From: Campylobacteraceae bacterium
GTDB taxonomy: Bacteria > Campylobacterota > Campylobacteria > Campylobacterales > Campylobacteraceae
DNA length: 37,890 bases
Assembly (NCBI GenBank): GCA_031270285.1
Contig: JAISXY010000084.1
Location: forward strand, 1-37,890
Direction: 5' to 3'
Below are positions 17,400-29,077 of the stretch, one piece after another. The position numbers were made by a program, and so were the translations under genes. Position 1 is the stretch's first letter; each line of letters opens with the position of its first letter. The notes below the pieces were generated by a model. It did not search any database, had not been told where the DNA came from, and saw nothing but the letters and a program-made list of their open reading frames with translations.

Positions 17400-20300
17400 T
17401 CAACTTTTAATCTCTACATCTTTTATTTTTTTAACCTCATTTATAAAAGTTTCATTTACGCCATAAGAGAGCGGTATATCTATACTTTTATCGTTTGCGA
17501 TGATTTTTAGCACTGCTTTGCGTGTTCCTGCGTATTCGTTTGATAAAGTGTGAATTTGCTCCAAAACGGTTGTATCGGAGGACAATTCTACGATAATCTC
17601 TATATCGGGCAATTCATTTAATACCACGCTTGCAACGCATGAGCCGCCGTCATAACCATTTTTATCGGCGTTTATCTCTACTGCTTCCGATGAGGTTTCA
17701 TTTGGTTTTTCTGAATTTTTGACAGATTTAATCGTTTTTACTTTTTGCTTTTTGGCATTTTCCAAATTCACTATTTTTAAAACTCTAAAGGAGTTTCCGC
17801 TTATCTCTTTTGTAAATTGTACAAGAACGGCGACAGGTTCATTTAGATTCATCTCATGAAGCTGCTGCATTGTTTTTTCAAAGAGAGTAAATTCCAGCGT
17901 ACCATGAAGATCAAGCAGCGTAAGAATACCAAATTTGGCGCCTTTTTTGCTTATTTTGGTTTTTATCTCTTCCGCTTTGCCGACAAATAAAAGTTCCGAC
18001 CCGCTCTCGTATTCGTCCAAATCGGAAGAGAGAGTATATTTTATTTTTTTTAGCTGAGGTTTAAACTCTTCCAGCGGGTGCCCCGATATATATAATCCTG
18101 TTGTTTCGCGCTCAAAATTTAATATCTGTTTCAGTTCATATTCGGGCAGATTGTCTAACTCTATATTTACCGCAAGCATCTCTTCGCTGCTGCCGAAAAG
18201 AGAATTTGCAGCGCCGCGTCTTAATTCGGATTTGTTTTGATTTGCTTTTATAATAATCTCTATCTGCTCCAAAAGCGCTTTGCGTGAAAAGCCAAAATTG
18301 TCAAATACCCCCGCTTTTATAAGGCTTTCTATAACTTTTTTATTAACTTTCTGAGCATCTATACGCGAAATAAAATCGCTTATGTTTTTAAAATTTTTCT
18401 CCTGCCTTGCTTCAAGCATAGATTTAACCGCCGCTGCGCCAACGCCTTTTATCGCACCGAGTCCAAACAAAATAGCTTTTTTACCGTCTTCCATGATAAC
18501 AGGCGTAAACTCTACTTCGCTTTTTGTTATATCGGGCGGCAGAAGTTTTATGTCAAGTCTATCCAGTTCATCTATATACTGAACGATTTTATCGGTATTA
18601 TTTTGTTCGCTTGTGAGCAGCGCTGCCATAAATTCTTGCGGGTAGTGCGCTTTTAGCCATGCGGTTTGAAAAGTTATCATAGCGTAACCTGCAGAGTGAG
18701 ATTTATTGAAACCATATCCTGCAAATTTTACGATTAAATCAAAAAGCTCTTCGGATTTTTTTCTATTATATCCGTTTTTTACCGCTCCGTTAGCGAATTG
18801 ATCTTTTAGCCCGTCTAACTCTTCTTTAATCTTTTTACCCATAGCACGGCGGACTAAATCGGCGCCCCCAAGTGAAAATCCGCCTATAGTTTGAACTATC
18901 TGCATAACCTGTTCTTGATAGACAATAACGCCGTAAGTCGGTTTCAATATAGGCTCCAAAGCCTCAAACATATAAGTTATTTTGGCACGCCCATGTTTTC
19001 TCTCTATAAAATCGTCAAGCATTCCGGATTCCATAGGGCCTGGACGATAGAGGGCTACAACGGCTATGATATCTTCAAAAGTAGAAGGTTGAAGTCTTGC
19101 GTTCAGTTGTTGCATGCCGTCTGATTCTATTTGGAATAAGCCTATAGTATGTCCGCTTTTTATGGTATTATATACCGCTTTATCGTTCATATCAATAGTT
19201 GACCAATCTATTTTGACATTATGCCATTTCTCTATTATATCCACGGCATCATTTATAACGGTAAGCGTATTTAGCCCCAAAAAGTCAAATTTTATCAAAT
19301 CAACATCTTCCAGAAATTTCAGAGAATATTGCGTTATAATATTATTTTTATCGGAAGGTTTATAAAGAGGCGTTTTTTTCCAAAGCTCTTCATTGCTTAT
19401 TACAACGCCTGCTGCATGCATTCCCGCATTTCTGTTTAATCCTTCAAGAGCGAGCGCAAATTTCCATACGCGTTTTGCATTTTCATTTGTCTCTATTAAC
19501 TCTCTTAATTTAGGCTCTTTTTGAAAAGCTCCGGGTTTATAATCAGGTTCTTTTTCTCTGCCTTTGCCGTTTAATGTTATCTCAAGTTCGTTCGGTATAA
19601 GTTTTGCCATAGCGTCAGCTTCGGCATACGGCACTCCAAGCACTCTGGCGACATCTCTTATAACGCCGCGCGCAAGAAGTTTACCAAAAGTTATAACTTG
19701 CGCTACATTATATCTGCCGTATTTTTTAACAACATATTGAAAAATCTCCTCCCGTCTTCTCTGACAAAAATCAATATCAATATCGGGCATACTAATACGC
19801 GCAGGATTTAAAAATCTTTCAAAAAGCAGATTATAGGGCATAGGATCTATATCTGTGATTTTCAAAGAGTAAACGACCAAACTTCCTGCGGCCGAACCTC
19901 TGCCTGGACCTACGGGGACTCCTCTTAACTTTGCTTCGCGGATAAAATCCCAAACAATTAACATGTAGCCCGGAAACTTCATATTTTTTATCGTTTCTAT
20001 CTCATCTGTAAGGCGTGTTCTATACTCTTCATGTTTCTCTTTTGCTACATGTAAAAGCCTCTCTTCAAGTCCGATTTTGCATATATGTTCAAACAGTATC
20101 TTGTCATTTTCAAGCGAATTTTTTTCATCTGGAAAAGGCAGGCTTAAATCATACTCTTTTGCATATTCCAAAGTAAAAAGAAAATTCGGCGGCGTTGGGT
20201 CTCCAAGTTTTAATGTCAAATTACACTTATCCACAATCTCCTGCGTATTAGAAACGGCTTCAGGTATATCAAGAAATAGACTCTCCATCTCATCGGGCGA

Positions 20301-21053
20301 TTTTATATAGAACTCTTTTACAGAGTGGCGCAGTCTGTTTTTGTCGTCAAACTGTTTATTCATGGCAATACACATGAAAGCTTCATGCGCTTCGGCATAC
20401 TCCTTAAAAGGATAGTGCGTATCATTTGTGGCGATGATTTTGATACCCGTCTCTTTTGATATGCGAATAATCTGCTCATCTATGGCAAACTGGTCGTCTA
20501 TGCCGTGCCGCATTAATTCCAAATAAAAATCTTCGCCGAATATATCTTTATACTCAAGCGCAACCTCTTTTGCTTTCTCATATCCTCCCGCACCGTATCG
20601 GATATTTCGTTCTTTGGTGTTTAAATGCCAGCTAACCTCGCCTTGCAAGCATGCAGAAGAGCAGACAAGTCCTTCGCAGTGTTCTCTTAAGATTCGTTTA
20701 TTAATGCGCGGAAAGTAGTAAAAACCCTCTATATAACTCATAGAACTTAAATACATTAAATTTTTGTAGCCTGTCTCATTTTTGGCAAAAAGGCAGAGAT
20801 GGAAGCGCTGTTTGATAGTTTTATCATCTAATTCGTCGCCATTGTGGATATATGCTTCTATGCCGATAATAGGTTTGATGCCCTCTTTTGTCATAGTTTT
20901 ATAAAAATCAATTGCGCCGAACATATTTCCATGGTCAGTTATGGCAGCTGCTTTTGCGCCCTGTGCTTTTAAGCGCTTTGCCAGCTCTTTGATTTTATTT
21001 GCGCCGTCAAGCAGTGAATATTCGGTATGCAGATGCAGATGTGTAAAACTCAT
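17400..21053 (-). CDS. dnaE: DNA polymerase III subunit alpha
   Basis: 1217 aa; PHP N-terminus 'FTHLHLHTEYSLLDGA', 'PVGPGRGSAAGSLV', 'PDIDIDFCQRRREEI', 'NKSHSAGYAMITFQTAWLKAHYP'. Confidence 0.97.
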   Translation of the reverse strand: MSFTHLHLHTEYSLLDGANKIKELAKRLKAQGAKAAAITDHGNMFGAIDFYKTMTKEGIKPIIGIEAYIHNGDELDDKTIKQRFHLCLFAKNETGYKNLMYLSSMSYIEGFYYFPRINKRILREHCEGLVCSSACLQGEVSWHLNTKERNIRYGAGGYEKAKEVALEYKDIFGEDFYLELMRHGIDDQFAIDEQIIRISKETGIKIIATNDTHYPFKEYAEAHEAFMCIAMNKQFDDKNRLRHSVKEFYIKSPDEMESLFLDIPEAVSNTQEIVDKCNLTLKLGDPTPPNFLFTLEYAKEYDLSLPFPDEKNSLENDKILFEHICKIGLEERLLHVAKEKHEEYRTRLTDEIETIKNMKFPGYMLIVWDFIREAKLRGVPVGPGRGSAAGSLVVYSLKITDIDPMPYNLLFERFLNPARISMPDIDIDFCQRRREEIFQYVVKKYGRYNVAQVITFGKLLARGVIRDVARVLGVPYAEADAMAKLIPNELEITLNGKGREKEPDYKPGAFQKEPKLRELIETNENAKRVWKFALALEGLNRNAGMHAAGVVISNEELWKKTPLYKPSDKNNIITQYSLKFLEDVDLIKFDFLGLNTLTVINDAVDIIEKWHNVKIDWSTIDMNDKAVYNTIKSGHTIGLFQIESDGMQQLNARLQPSTFEDIIAVVALYRPGPMESGMLDDFIERKHGRAKITYMFEALEPILKPTYGVIVYQEQVMQIVQTIGGFSLGGADLVRRAMGKKIKEELDGLKDQFANGAVKNGYNRKKSEELFDLIVKFAGYGFNKSHSAGYAMITFQTAWLKAHYPQEFMAALLTSEQNNTDKIVQYIDELDRLDIKLLPPDITKSEVEFTPVIMEDGKKAILFGLGAIKGVGAAAVKSMLEARQEKNFKNISDFISRIDAQKVNKKVIESLIKAGVFDNFGFSRKALLEQIEIIIKANQNKSELRRGAANSLFGSSEEMLAVNIELDNLPEYELKQILNFERETTGLYISGHPLEEFKPQLKKIKYTLSSDLDEYESGSELLFVGKAEEIKTKISKKGAKFGILTLLDLHGTLEFTLFEKTMQQLHEMNLNEPVAVLVQFTKEISGNSFRVLKIVNLENAKKQKVKTIKSVKNSEKPNETSSEAVEINADKNGYDGGSCVASVVLNELPDIEIIVELSSDTTVLEQIHTLSNEYAGTRKAVLKIIANDKSIDIPLSYGVNETFINEVKKIKDVEIKS

Positions 21054-21285
21054 GTAAAACTCTAATCCAATATAAATGTTTTAAACCGTATATTATATAA
21101 TCTTGGCGCTTAAAAGCAGGGAACTAAATATTTTAAATTCCATAAAAATATCAGAAATGGGGATAATGCGTGATTTTGAATATTGATTTTTTAAAATATT
21201 AAAAAATATCAAAAACCTCTTTTAATATTGACAAAAATTAAATATTTATATAAAATAGCATTTTAGTTTATACAAGGAGCAGATT

Positions 21286-21726
21286 ATGTCTGATTGTAAT
21301 TGTAGTATAGGCGATAAAGACATTGGAAAAAAGATTTTAGGCATATTTTTATGCACTAAAACCAATCAATGTTTCATTACGCATATTGTAGAAAAAACAC
21401 TTGCTGTGCTGTTTTGGATAAGTATTATCGGCGCAGTTGTTTTTGCTTTTGAAATGGCATCAGGCTTTGGTTTCAGCAAGAATTTTGGATTTGGAACATT
21501 TTTAGGCGTTCTAATCATATCGCTTGTGTATGTTTTAATCATATTTTATTTCATCTTTTTATTAAAAGAGATAAGAGATAAATTAAAACATGAAGGCGAA
21601 TGCGGTTGCGAAAGCGAAACAGAGCTGACAAAAGCAAAAAAAGTCGTTGCAAAAAGCGGTACGGTTGCATCTGTTAAAAAACGCGGAAGAAGACCTGGCT
21701 CAAAAAACAAAACAAAAACTGCTTAA
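21286..21726 (+). CDS. Small membrane protein with Cys-rich N-terminus and basic AT-hook-like tail, unknown function
   Basis: 146 aa; two predicted TM segments; C-terminus 'VKKRGRRPGSKNKTKTA'; SD 'AAGGAG' upstream. Confidence 0.75.
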   Translation: MSDCNCSIGDKDIGKKILGIFLCTKTNQCFITHIVEKTLAVLFWISIIGAVVFAFEMASGFGFSKNFGFGTFLGVLIISLVYVLIIFYFIFLLKEIRDKLKHEGECGCESETELTKAKKVVAKSGTVASVKKRGRRPGSKNKTKTA

Positions 21727-21735
21727 TAATTTTTC

Positions 21736-21769
21736 ATACTCTATTTTGCCTGCATGCAAAATAGAGTAT
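21736..21769. terminator. Perfect 14-bp stem-loop between convergent genes
   Basis: ATACTCTATTTTGC-CTGCAT-GCAAAATAGAGTAT. Confidence 0.7.
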
Positions 21770-21804
21770 TGCATTGCAAAGCGCGATAAAATGCCGTCTG
21801 TTTT

Positions 21805-22410
21805 TTATTCTATATTTTCAGGATAAACTCTTTTTATCAATTCTACAGTTTCTAAATCTTTTGGCTCACCTCTATTTTTTAACTTCTCTATAAGCAATAA
21901 AATCTGCTCTTTACTCAGATTTTGCCCGACTTTTATTTTGAGCGTGTGAGAGTTAATCTTTAGTCTAAAAACAGCCGTTTTATCAAGCATTTTATCATAT
22001 ACATGATGGTTGAGCGATTCATATTTGCCGCTTTTTTGATATTTTTTCATCAACAGTTCCAATATAGCAGCTTTTTGTATTTTATCTTTCTCTATAGATA
22101 ACTCACCCTCAAAAAAAGCCGAAGCAAAGTATTGCGTGGCGGAACAGGCGCTATTTTTGAAAAAGTTTGAAGGGATAAAAGCATACTCTTTTACGGCGCT
22201 AAAAGAGACAAAAGGGTTTTTTAATGCAAGAGAATATTTTCGCCCCTGTGTTGCTCCATGAAAATAGATACAACCGTTTTTAAAAACAAAATTTATGCCC
22301 GTCATGTAAGGAAACGGTTGATCATTGAAACAGATCGTACCGAAACTAACTTCGTTTAACAATTTTTCAAGTTCTGCCGTATCTTTTATATCAAATTCGT
22401 CTCTTCTCAT
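21805..22410 (-). CDS. Pyridoxamine 5'-phosphate oxidase-like (split-barrel flavin-binding) protein
   Basis: '[72 protein letters not shown]'; SD GGAGGA upstream of the ATG at 22410. Confidence 0.8.
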   Translation of the reverse strand: MRRDEFDIKDTAELEKLLNEVSFGTICFNDQPFPYMTGINFVFKNGCIYFHGATQGRKYSLALKNPFVSFSAVKEYAFIPSNFFKNSACSATQYFASAFFEGELSIEKDKIQKAAILELLMKKYQKSGKYESLNHHVYDKMLDKTAVFRLKINSHTLKIKVGQNLSKEQILLLIEKLKNRGEPKDLETVELIKRVYPENIE

Positions 22411-22516
22411 GTATCTCCTCCATTTATTTATAACTATATCCAAAAATCTTTATATAAAACAAAAAAACAGTATGAATATGTTACAATTTGCCCTATTTAA
22501 CATGAAAGGAAAACCA

Positions 22517-23395
22517 TTGCGGCATCTTATAGATACTACAGATTTTTCAACAGATGAGATCAACAGTCTTATTAGTCGTGCAGATGAATTTTTGCAAAAC
22601 TCGCCGAATAATATCCTGAAAAATAGAAAAATTATTACCATATTTTTTGAAAACTCTACAAGAACGCGGAGCAGTTTTGAGGTTGCGGCGAAAAATTTGG
22701 GCTGTGAAGTTATAAGTCTTGATGTATCTAAAAGCTCTTCAAGCAAAGGAGAAACGCTTTTTGATACGGCGGCAAATTTGGACGCTATGGGACCAAATGC
22801 AATAGTCGTACGACATAAAAATGCAGGCGTGCCGAATATTCTTGCCCGTTATGTTCACTGCCCTATAGTAAACGGCGGAGACGGCTCTCATGCGCATCCT
22901 ACGCAAGCTCTTTTAGACCTTTTTACGCTCAAAAAACATTTCGGCGATATAAAAGGCAAAACTATTGCGATTGTCGGAGATATAAAAAACTCCCGCGTGG
23001 CGAACAGTAATATAGAGATTTTGAAGCGGTTTGGCATGAATATTATTTTAGCTGCGCCTCCTCATTTTATGCCCGATATCAATATGCCAAAATACAACTC
23101 TTTAAAAGATATAGCAGATAAAGTAGATGTTATCATGAGCCTTAGAACTCAAACAGAGCGGCATACAAATCAGATATACGCCTCTTTAAAAGATTATGCA
23201 AACGGTTTTTGTATTACTAAGGAGATTTTGGGTAAAAGAGATATTATAGTGCTTCATCCGGGACCTGTGCATAGAAATGTTGATATAGACGATGAGATGA
23301 TGAGAGATAAAAGATGCAAAGTGTTAGAACAGGTTAAAAACGGCGTAGCAATACGAATGGCAGTTTTGGAGAAGCTTATAAAAGGTGCGGCATGA
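22517..23395 (+). CDS. pyrB: Aspartate carbamoyltransferase catalytic subunit
   Basis: TTG start after AAGGA gives [11 protein letters not shown]; '[19 protein letters not shown]', '[15 protein letters not shown]', '[12 protein letters not shown]'. Confidence 0.93.
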   Translation: MRHLIDTTDFSTDEINSLISRADEFLQNSPNNILKNRKIITIFFENSTRTRSSFEVAAKNLGCEVISLDVSKSSSSKGETLFDTAANLDAMGPNAIVVRHKNAGVPNILARYVHCPIVNGGDGSHAHPTQALLDLFTLKKHFGDIKGKTIAIVGDIKNSRVANSNIEILKRFGMNIILAAPPHFMPDINMPKYNSLKDIADKVDVIMSLRTQTERHTNQIYASLKDYANGFCITKEILGKRDIIVLHPGPVHRNVDIDDEMMRDKRCKVLEQVKNGVAIRMAVLEKLIKGAA

Positions 23396-25113
23396 GCAAA
23401 ACCGTATGGGATTTGTCTTTGCTTTTTAAAAACGAAGAGGAGTTATCTTCATCGCTTGAAACCTGCTCTTTAAATGCTTGCAAATTTGAACAAAAATATA
23501 AAAATACGCTTAAAAAAATATCTCCAAACGAATTCAACGAGTGCATAAAAGAGTATGAAAATATATCGCAAAATTTAGCGCACATAGCAACCTACGCATA
23601 TTTAAAATTTGCACAAAATAGCGATGAGGGCGCATTTTTAGCTAAAATTATCAATGCTTCGAAAGAGATTGAAAAGCATATTCTCTTTTTTGAGATTGAA
23701 TTTAACCGCTTAAATAAAAAAACACAAAACATATTTATCAAAAATGCCCCAAAGTACGACTTTTATCTACGCTCTTTAACAGAAGAAAAGCCGCATCAAT
23801 TAACTCTTGGCATTGAGCGTGTTTTATTAAAAAAGGAACAGGTTGGCGTTTCTGCATGGGGGCGTTTATTTGACGAGCATTTTTCCAACATGAAGTTTAC
23901 ATTTGAAGGTAAAAAATTGTCCGAAGAGGAGATATTAAGCTTTCTGCACAGCGCCGATAGAAATAAACGGCGATCCGCCGCCGCCGCTTTTACAAAAGAG
24001 CTTAAAAAGCATCAGCATCTTTTGGGATTTATTTTTAACATGATAAAAAGCGATTTAAAAACCGAATGCGAAATAAGAAAATACAAAATTCCCGAAGAGC
24101 CGCGACATAAAGACAATAAAATATCCCAAAAAAGCGTAGATGCACTTATACGCACAGTTGAGGAAAATTTTGGCATTGTCGGCGAATATTACGAGAAAAA
24201 AAGAGAGATTTTGGGGCTTGATACGCTATATGATTATGACAGATATGCGCCGCTTGACAAAGAAGAGACGCTGTTTTCTTATGAAGAAGCATGCGAGATA
24301 GTTTTAAAAACATTTAAAGACTTTTCACCGATTTTTTACGAAACAGCCAAAAAAGCGTTCAATAACGGATGGATAGATGTTTATCCGAAATCAAAAAAAA
24401 GCGCGGGAGCTTTTTCTCATTCCGCGACTGCCAATACGCATCCATACATACTCTTAAATTATACAAATCAAAGACGGGATCTGTTTACTCTTGCTCATGA
24501 AATGGGACATGCCATACATCAATATCTCTCTTACGAAGTTGGCTATCTTTCAAGTGATACGCCGCTTACTACTGCAGAAACCGCTTCCGTATTTTCAGAG
24601 ATGCTGCTATTTGACGAAATAAAAAAAACCTGCGGCATAAAAGCAAAAAGAGCTATGCTGTCCGCAAAAATAGATGATATTTTTGCCACTTTGTACAGGC
24701 AGATAAATTTTACTACATTTGAAAGAGCGGTACATGCAGATAAAAACGAATTGAGCTTAAAGGAATTTAATAAAATTTGGCTGCGGGAAAGTGCGAAAAT
24801 GTTTGCCCATAGCGTTAAATTTACGCCAAATTATAAAATTTGGTGGAGTTATATTCCGCACTTTATCCATTCGCCGTTTTACTGCTATGCGTACGCATAT
24901 GCGCAACTGCTTGTTATGGCGCTTTTTGGATTATATAAGAGCGGGACAATGAGAGATTTCAGGCAAAAATATATAGAATTTTTAACTCTGGGCGGCAGCA
25001 AAAGTCCTAAAGAGATGGTTGGGATTTTTGGGTTTGATATTGAAGATGATAAATTTTGGCAAATAGGGATAAATGAAGTCAAAAAATTGGTAGATGAGTT
25101 CAAGGAGCTGTAA
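23392..25113 (+). CDS. pepF: M3 family oligoendopeptidase F
   Basis: Zinc motif '[14 protein letters not shown]'; 573 aa; ATGA overlap with pyrB. Confidence 0.92.
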   Translation: MSKTVWDLSLLFKNEEELSSSLETCSLNACKFEQKYKNTLKKISPNEFNECIKEYENISQNLAHIATYAYLKFAQNSDEGAFLAKIINASKEIEKHILFFEIEFNRLNKKTQNIFIKNAPKYDFYLRSLTEEKPHQLTLGIERVLLKKEQVGVSAWGRLFDEHFSNMKFTFEGKKLSEEEILSFLHSADRNKRRSAAAAFTKELKKHQHLLGFIFNMIKSDLKTECEIRKYKIPEEPRHKDNKISQKSVDALIRTVEENFGIVGEYYEKKREILGLDTLYDYDRYAPLDKEETLFSYEEACEIVLKTFKDFSPIFYETAKKAFNNGWIDVYPKSKKSAGAFSHSATANTHPYILLNYTNQRRDLFTLAHEMGHAIHQYLSYEVGYLSSDTPLTTAETASVFSEMLLFDEIKKTCGIKAKRAMLSAKIDDIFATLYRQINFTTFERAVHADKNELSLKEFNKIWLRESAKMFAHSVKFTPNYKIWWSYIPHFIHSPFYCYAYAYAQLLVMALFGLYKSGTMRDFRQKYIEFLTLGGSKSPKEMVGIFGFDIEDDKFWQIGINEVKKLVDEFKEL

Positions 25114-25583
25114 TGACATTAGGTGATTTTTTACAGGAAAAAGAGTTTGTAGATACTATACATGGAGCGCTTACAAATATACTTTTACTGCTTTTAAAAA
25201 AAGGAGTGCCTTTTTCCGTTGTAACAGATATAACAAGGGTGAGTTTTAATCCGCCTCTGCCTGAAGATATCGCAAAGCGGTTTCAGCCCGCAACTCTTTT
25301 TGACATTTACGGATATACGCTTACTTCCGCCAAAATAGAGAAAGGCATGCTCATTTTTGAAGCTGGTTTTGGCGAAAATAATTTTGCTTCATTTGTGAAT
25401 ATTCCGACAGGAGCGGTATTGCAGATATTCATGGATAATAATCCCCTTTTTATAAATATGTCCATGGAAAAAACAACAAATACTCCGCCCGCCAAAAAAT
25501 CAGAATCAAAAAAAGAGAATATAACGCGCTCTTTAAAAGTGCTTTTAAATAATCCTAAAAATAAGAAATTACTAAAAAAATAG
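25113..25583 (+). CDS. Conserved hypothetical protein
   Basis: 156 aa; TAATG overlap with pepF; no recognised motif. Confidence 0.65.
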   Translation: MTLGDFLQEKEFVDTIHGALTNILLLLLKKGVPFSVVTDITRVSFNPPLPEDIAKRFQPATLFDIYGYTLTSAKIEKGMLIFEAGFGENNFASFVNIPTGAVLQIFMDNNPLFINMSMEKTTNTPPAKKSESKKENITRSLKVLLNNPKNKKLLKK

Positions 25584-25604
25584 ATATGCTTTTTTAAAAC
25601 ATGC

Positions 25605-25636
25605 AGTTTTATATCAGCTCATGCAGATATAAAACT
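25605..25636 (+). terminator. Stem-loop between the hypothetical gene and lysA (11-bp stem)
   Basis: AGTTTTATATC-AGCTCATGCA-GATATAAAACT. Confidence 0.5.
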
Positions 25637-25692
25637 TACTTTATGCGCTTTTTAGATAAAATAAACTCTATTTTTTTAACTTAAGGCATATT

Positions 25693-26916
25693 ATGGATTT
25701 TTCAAAACTTGCATTAAAATATAAAACACCGTTATATATTTACGATTTTGATTATATCAGCACGCAATTTTATAGTTTGAAGGAGGCTTTTCGCGCACGC
25801 AAATCACTCATCTGCTATGCTCTCAAAGCAAACTCAAATTTAAGCATTTTGAAGCATTTAGCCGCACTTGGAGCAGGGTGCGACTGCGTATCTGTCGGAG
25901 AGATTAAAAGGGCGTTACTCGCAGGAGTTGCGAAATATAAAATTATCTTCAGCGGCGTGGGCAAAGATGACTGCGAGATAGAGTTTGCATTGAAAGAGGA
26001 TATTTTGATGCTCAATATAGAGAGTGAAGCAGAGTTAAAAAGAGTTGAAAAAATAGCCCAAAATTTAAAAACAATCGCAAGGATAAGCATACGCGTAAAT
26101 CCTGATGTAGATGCTAAAACGCACCATTACATTTCCACAGGACTTAAAAAAAATAAATTCGGCGTAGATGCGGATACGGCAAAAAAACTCTACATCTACT
26201 GCAAAAATTCGCCTTTTTTAGAACCCATAGGCATACATTGTCATATAGGAAGTCAGATACTGGACATTGCGCCATATAGCGACGCTACTGCTGTAACGGC
26301 AACTCTTTTAAGAAGTTTAAAAGCGCTTGAGATAGATATTAAATTTTTTGATGTCGGCGGCGGGCTTGGTATCCGCTATAAAGATGAAGTTACGATTGAA
26401 CCTTATGATTTTGCGCAGGCGGTATTGGCAAATCTTGGAGGAACTGATGTTACAACGGTATGTGAACTCGGACGATTTTTAGTCGGCAACAGCGGATATC
26501 TGCTCACAAAAGTTTTATATGAAAAGCATAACGGCGCAAAGCGGTTTGTTGTTGTAGATGCGGCCATGAACGATTTAATCAGACCAAGCTTATATGACGC
26601 TTATCATGAGATAGAAGCGATAAATAAAAACGGCGGCGGTACTTTAGCCGATGTTGTGGGACCGATTTGCGAAAGCGGCGATTTTTTAGGCAAAGATGTG
26701 TTGCTGCCACAGCTAAATCATGGAGATTTATTGGTAGTAAAAAGCGCGGGAGCTTACGGGTTTAGCATGAGCAGCAATTATAATTCACGCCTGCGTGCTG
26801 CCGAAGTAGCGATAGAGGGTGGTAGAGAGCGTTTAATACGAAAACGGGAAGAATTTGAGGATTTGATAAGACTTGAAAAAGAGTGTTTGGAGGGCGCAAA
26901 TGAAGAGAATCGGTGA
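25693..26916 (+). CDS. lysA: Diaminopimelate decarboxylase
   Basis: 'CYALKANSNLSIL', 'GIHCHIGSQI', 'DVGGGLGIRY', 'GAYGFSMSSNYNSRLRAAEV'. Confidence 0.96.
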   Translation: MDFSKLALKYKTPLYIYDFDYISTQFYSLKEAFRARKSLICYALKANSNLSILKHLAALGAGCDCVSVGEIKRALLAGVAKYKIIFSGVGKDDCEIEFALKEDILMLNIESEAELKRVEKIAQNLKTIARISIRVNPDVDAKTHHYISTGLKKNKFGVDADTAKKLYIYCKNSPFLEPIGIHCHIGSQILDIAPYSDATAVTATLLRSLKALEIDIKFFDVGGGLGIRYKDEVTIEPYDFAQAVLANLGGTDVTTVCELGRFLVGNSGYLLTKVLYEKHNGAKRFVVVDAAMNDLIRPSLYDAYHEIEAINKNGGGTLADVVGPICESGDFLGKDVLLPQLNHGDLLVVKSAGAYGFSMSSNYNSRLRAAEVAIEGGRERLIRKREEFEDLIRLEKECLEGANEENR

Positions 26917-27970
26917 ATGCAGGCGCGAAATAGACAAAATAGACGATAAGATTTTAGAACTCTTAAACGAGCGCATGGAATTTGTAAAAGAGATAGGAGC
27001 GCTTAAGCATTCTGACAATCAGCCTATTTATCGCCCCGAACGCGAACGAGAAATCATTGACAGATTGAAACGACAAAAAAAAGGACTTATAAAAGATGAA
27101 GCGATAGAGGCTATATATTCGGAAATTTTTGCCGTAAGTCGCAATATAGAATTTCCCGAAAAAATAGCATTTTTAGGACCTGAGGGCACATATTCTCATC
27201 AAGCCGCACAGCGAAGATTTGGCGCGCAGGGTACATATCTGGCTTTGAATTCTATTGAAGCCGTTTTTCAAGTGCTTTCCAATAAAGAGGTTAAATATGG
27301 CGTCGTACCGATAGAAAATAACACGGAAGGCGCTGTCGGCGTTACGCTTGATTGTCTTGGTAAGTATCAGAATATTAAGATAGCGGCTGAACTTTATATA
27401 GATATTCATCACTCTTTTGCAACGTTTGCCGAAGATGTTAAAGCCGTAAAACGCATCTATTCGCATCCGCAAGGATATAACCAGTGCAGACAGTTTTTAG
27501 AAACTCACATGTTAAGCGGAGTAGAGTTTGTGCCTGCCAAATCAACTGCGGAAGCTGCGCGCATGGCAAGCCGTGAAAAAAATGCCGCAGCTATCTGCTC
27601 GCATATAGCGGCGAAACTCTATAATGTCCCGATACTTTTTGAGAAGATAGAAGATAATCTCGCAAATAGAACGCGCTTTGTTGTATTGAGCGATTTTAAA
27701 AATGCTAAAGGAGTAAAAAATAAAACCTCCGTTTTAGCTAAAACGCATGATAAACCGGGCGGGCTTTTGTCGCTGCTGGAGATATTTAAAAATGCGAATA
27801 TAAATCTTACCAAGTTAGAGTCGCGTCCCACCAAAGGAAGAGATTTTAAAAGAGTATTTTATCTTGATTTTGAGGGACATATTGATGATGAAAATATACA
27901 AAGCGTACTTGAAGGCAACGGCAAAATATATGATATTATTTGGCTTGGAAGTTATATATTAGAAGGATAA
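26900..27970 (+). CDS. pheA: Chorismate mutase / prephenate dehydratase
   Basis: CM domain 'IDKIDDKILELLNERMEFVKEIG', PDT 'AFLGPEGTYSHQAA', 'NRTRFVVLSD', ACT 'LTKLESRPTKGRDF'. Confidence 0.95.
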   Translation: MKRIGECRREIDKIDDKILELLNERMEFVKEIGALKHSDNQPIYRPEREREIIDRLKRQKKGLIKDEAIEAIYSEIFAVSRNIEFPEKIAFLGPEGTYSHQAAQRRFGAQGTYLALNSIEAVFQVLSNKEVKYGVVPIENNTEGAVGVTLDCLGKYQNIKIAAELYIDIHHSFATFAEDVKAVKRIYSHPQGYNQCRQFLETHMLSGVEFVPAKSTAEAARMASREKNAAAICSHIAAKLYNVPILFEKIEDNLANRTRFVVLSDFKNAKGVKNKTSVLAKTHDKPGGLLSLLEIFKNANINLTKLESRPTKGRDFKRVFYLDFEGHIDDENIQSVLEGNGKIYDIIWLGSYILEG

Positions 27971-27973
27971 GAA

Positions 27974-29065
27974 GTGGAATTTAATAAAATATTGAACAGT
28001 TTAAGTAATTACGAAGCGGGTAAACCGATAGAGCTTGTCGTAAGAGAGTATGGCGTAGATGCTTGTAATGTGATAAAAATAGCAAGCAATGAAAATCCTT
28101 ACGGCTGCAGCCCTAAAGTAGTTGAAGCGATAAAAAATGAAGCTTCCAAAGCCTCTTTGTATCCTGATGACAGTATGTATGAATTAAAAGAAGCGCTTGC
28201 AAAAAAATATAGCGTTTTAAGCCAAAATATAATTATAGGATCAGGAAGCGATCAAATTATAGAGTTTTCACTCTTTGCAAAAGCAAATCCGTCCAATAAA
28301 ATTTTAATGGCAAAAACTACATTTGCTATGTATGAAATTTATGGAAAACGCACAGGCACGACTGTATTGAAAACCGCTTCTCATGAACATAATATAAAAG
28401 AGTTTTCGGATATTTATAAAAGCAACAAAGATATAGCGGTTATATTTTTATGTCTGCCGAATAATCCTCTTGGCGAATGTTTAGATAAAGATGAGGTTTT
28501 TGACTTTTTAAAAGAGGTATCAAAAGATACACTGGTAGTGATAGACGGGGCTTATCAGGAATTTGCAGGCTTTAAAGATGAGAATAAAAAGATTAATCCC
28601 AAAGAGATTATAGAAACTTTCCCTAACGCCATATATTTAGGAACATTTTCAAAAGCGTACGGGCTTGGCGGCATGAGAGTAGGGTACGGCGTGGGAGATA
28701 AGGAAATTATAAAAGTCTTACATAAACTGCGCTCCCCGTTTAATATCACTACTTTAAGTCTTAAAGCTGCAATAGAAGCGATAAAAGACGAAGAGTTTGT
28801 ACAAAAGTCGGTTATTAATAATTTTGAAGAGATGGTAAAGTATGAAGATTTTGCAAAAAAACTTGATATTGAATTTATCCCAAGTTATACAAATTTTATT
28901 ACATACAAAGTGAAAAAAGAGTCTTCTTTGATTTGCGAAGAGCTTATGAAAAAAGGAATTATCATAAGAGACCTTAAAAGTTACGGTTTGAATGCCGTGC
29001 GAATTACTATAGGCACAAAAGAACAAAATAGCAGGCTTTTTAAAGAATTGAAAGATATATATTAA
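27974..29065 (+). CDS. hisC: Histidinol-phosphate aminotransferase
   Basis: GTG start; '[14 protein letters not shown]', 'LCLPNNPLG', '[17 protein letters not shown]'. Confidence 0.94.
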   Translation: MEFNKILNSLSNYEAGKPIELVVREYGVDACNVIKIASNENPYGCSPKVVEAIKNEASKASLYPDDSMYELKEALAKKYSVLSQNIIIGSGSDQIIEFSLFAKANPSNKILMAKTTFAMYEIYGKRTGTTVLKTASHEHNIKEFSDIYKSNKDIAVIFLCLPNNPLGECLDKDEVFDFLKEVSKDTLVVIDGAYQEFAGFKDENKKINPKEIIETFPNAIYLGTFSKAYGLGGMRVGYGVGDKEIIKVLHKLRSPFNITTLSLKAAIEAIKDEEFVQKSVINNFEEMVKYEDFAKKLDIEFIPSYTNFITYKVKKESSLICEELMKKGIIIRDLKSYGLNAVRITIGTKEQNSRLFKELKDIY

Positions 29066-29077
29066 AGGCGGCAAGAG

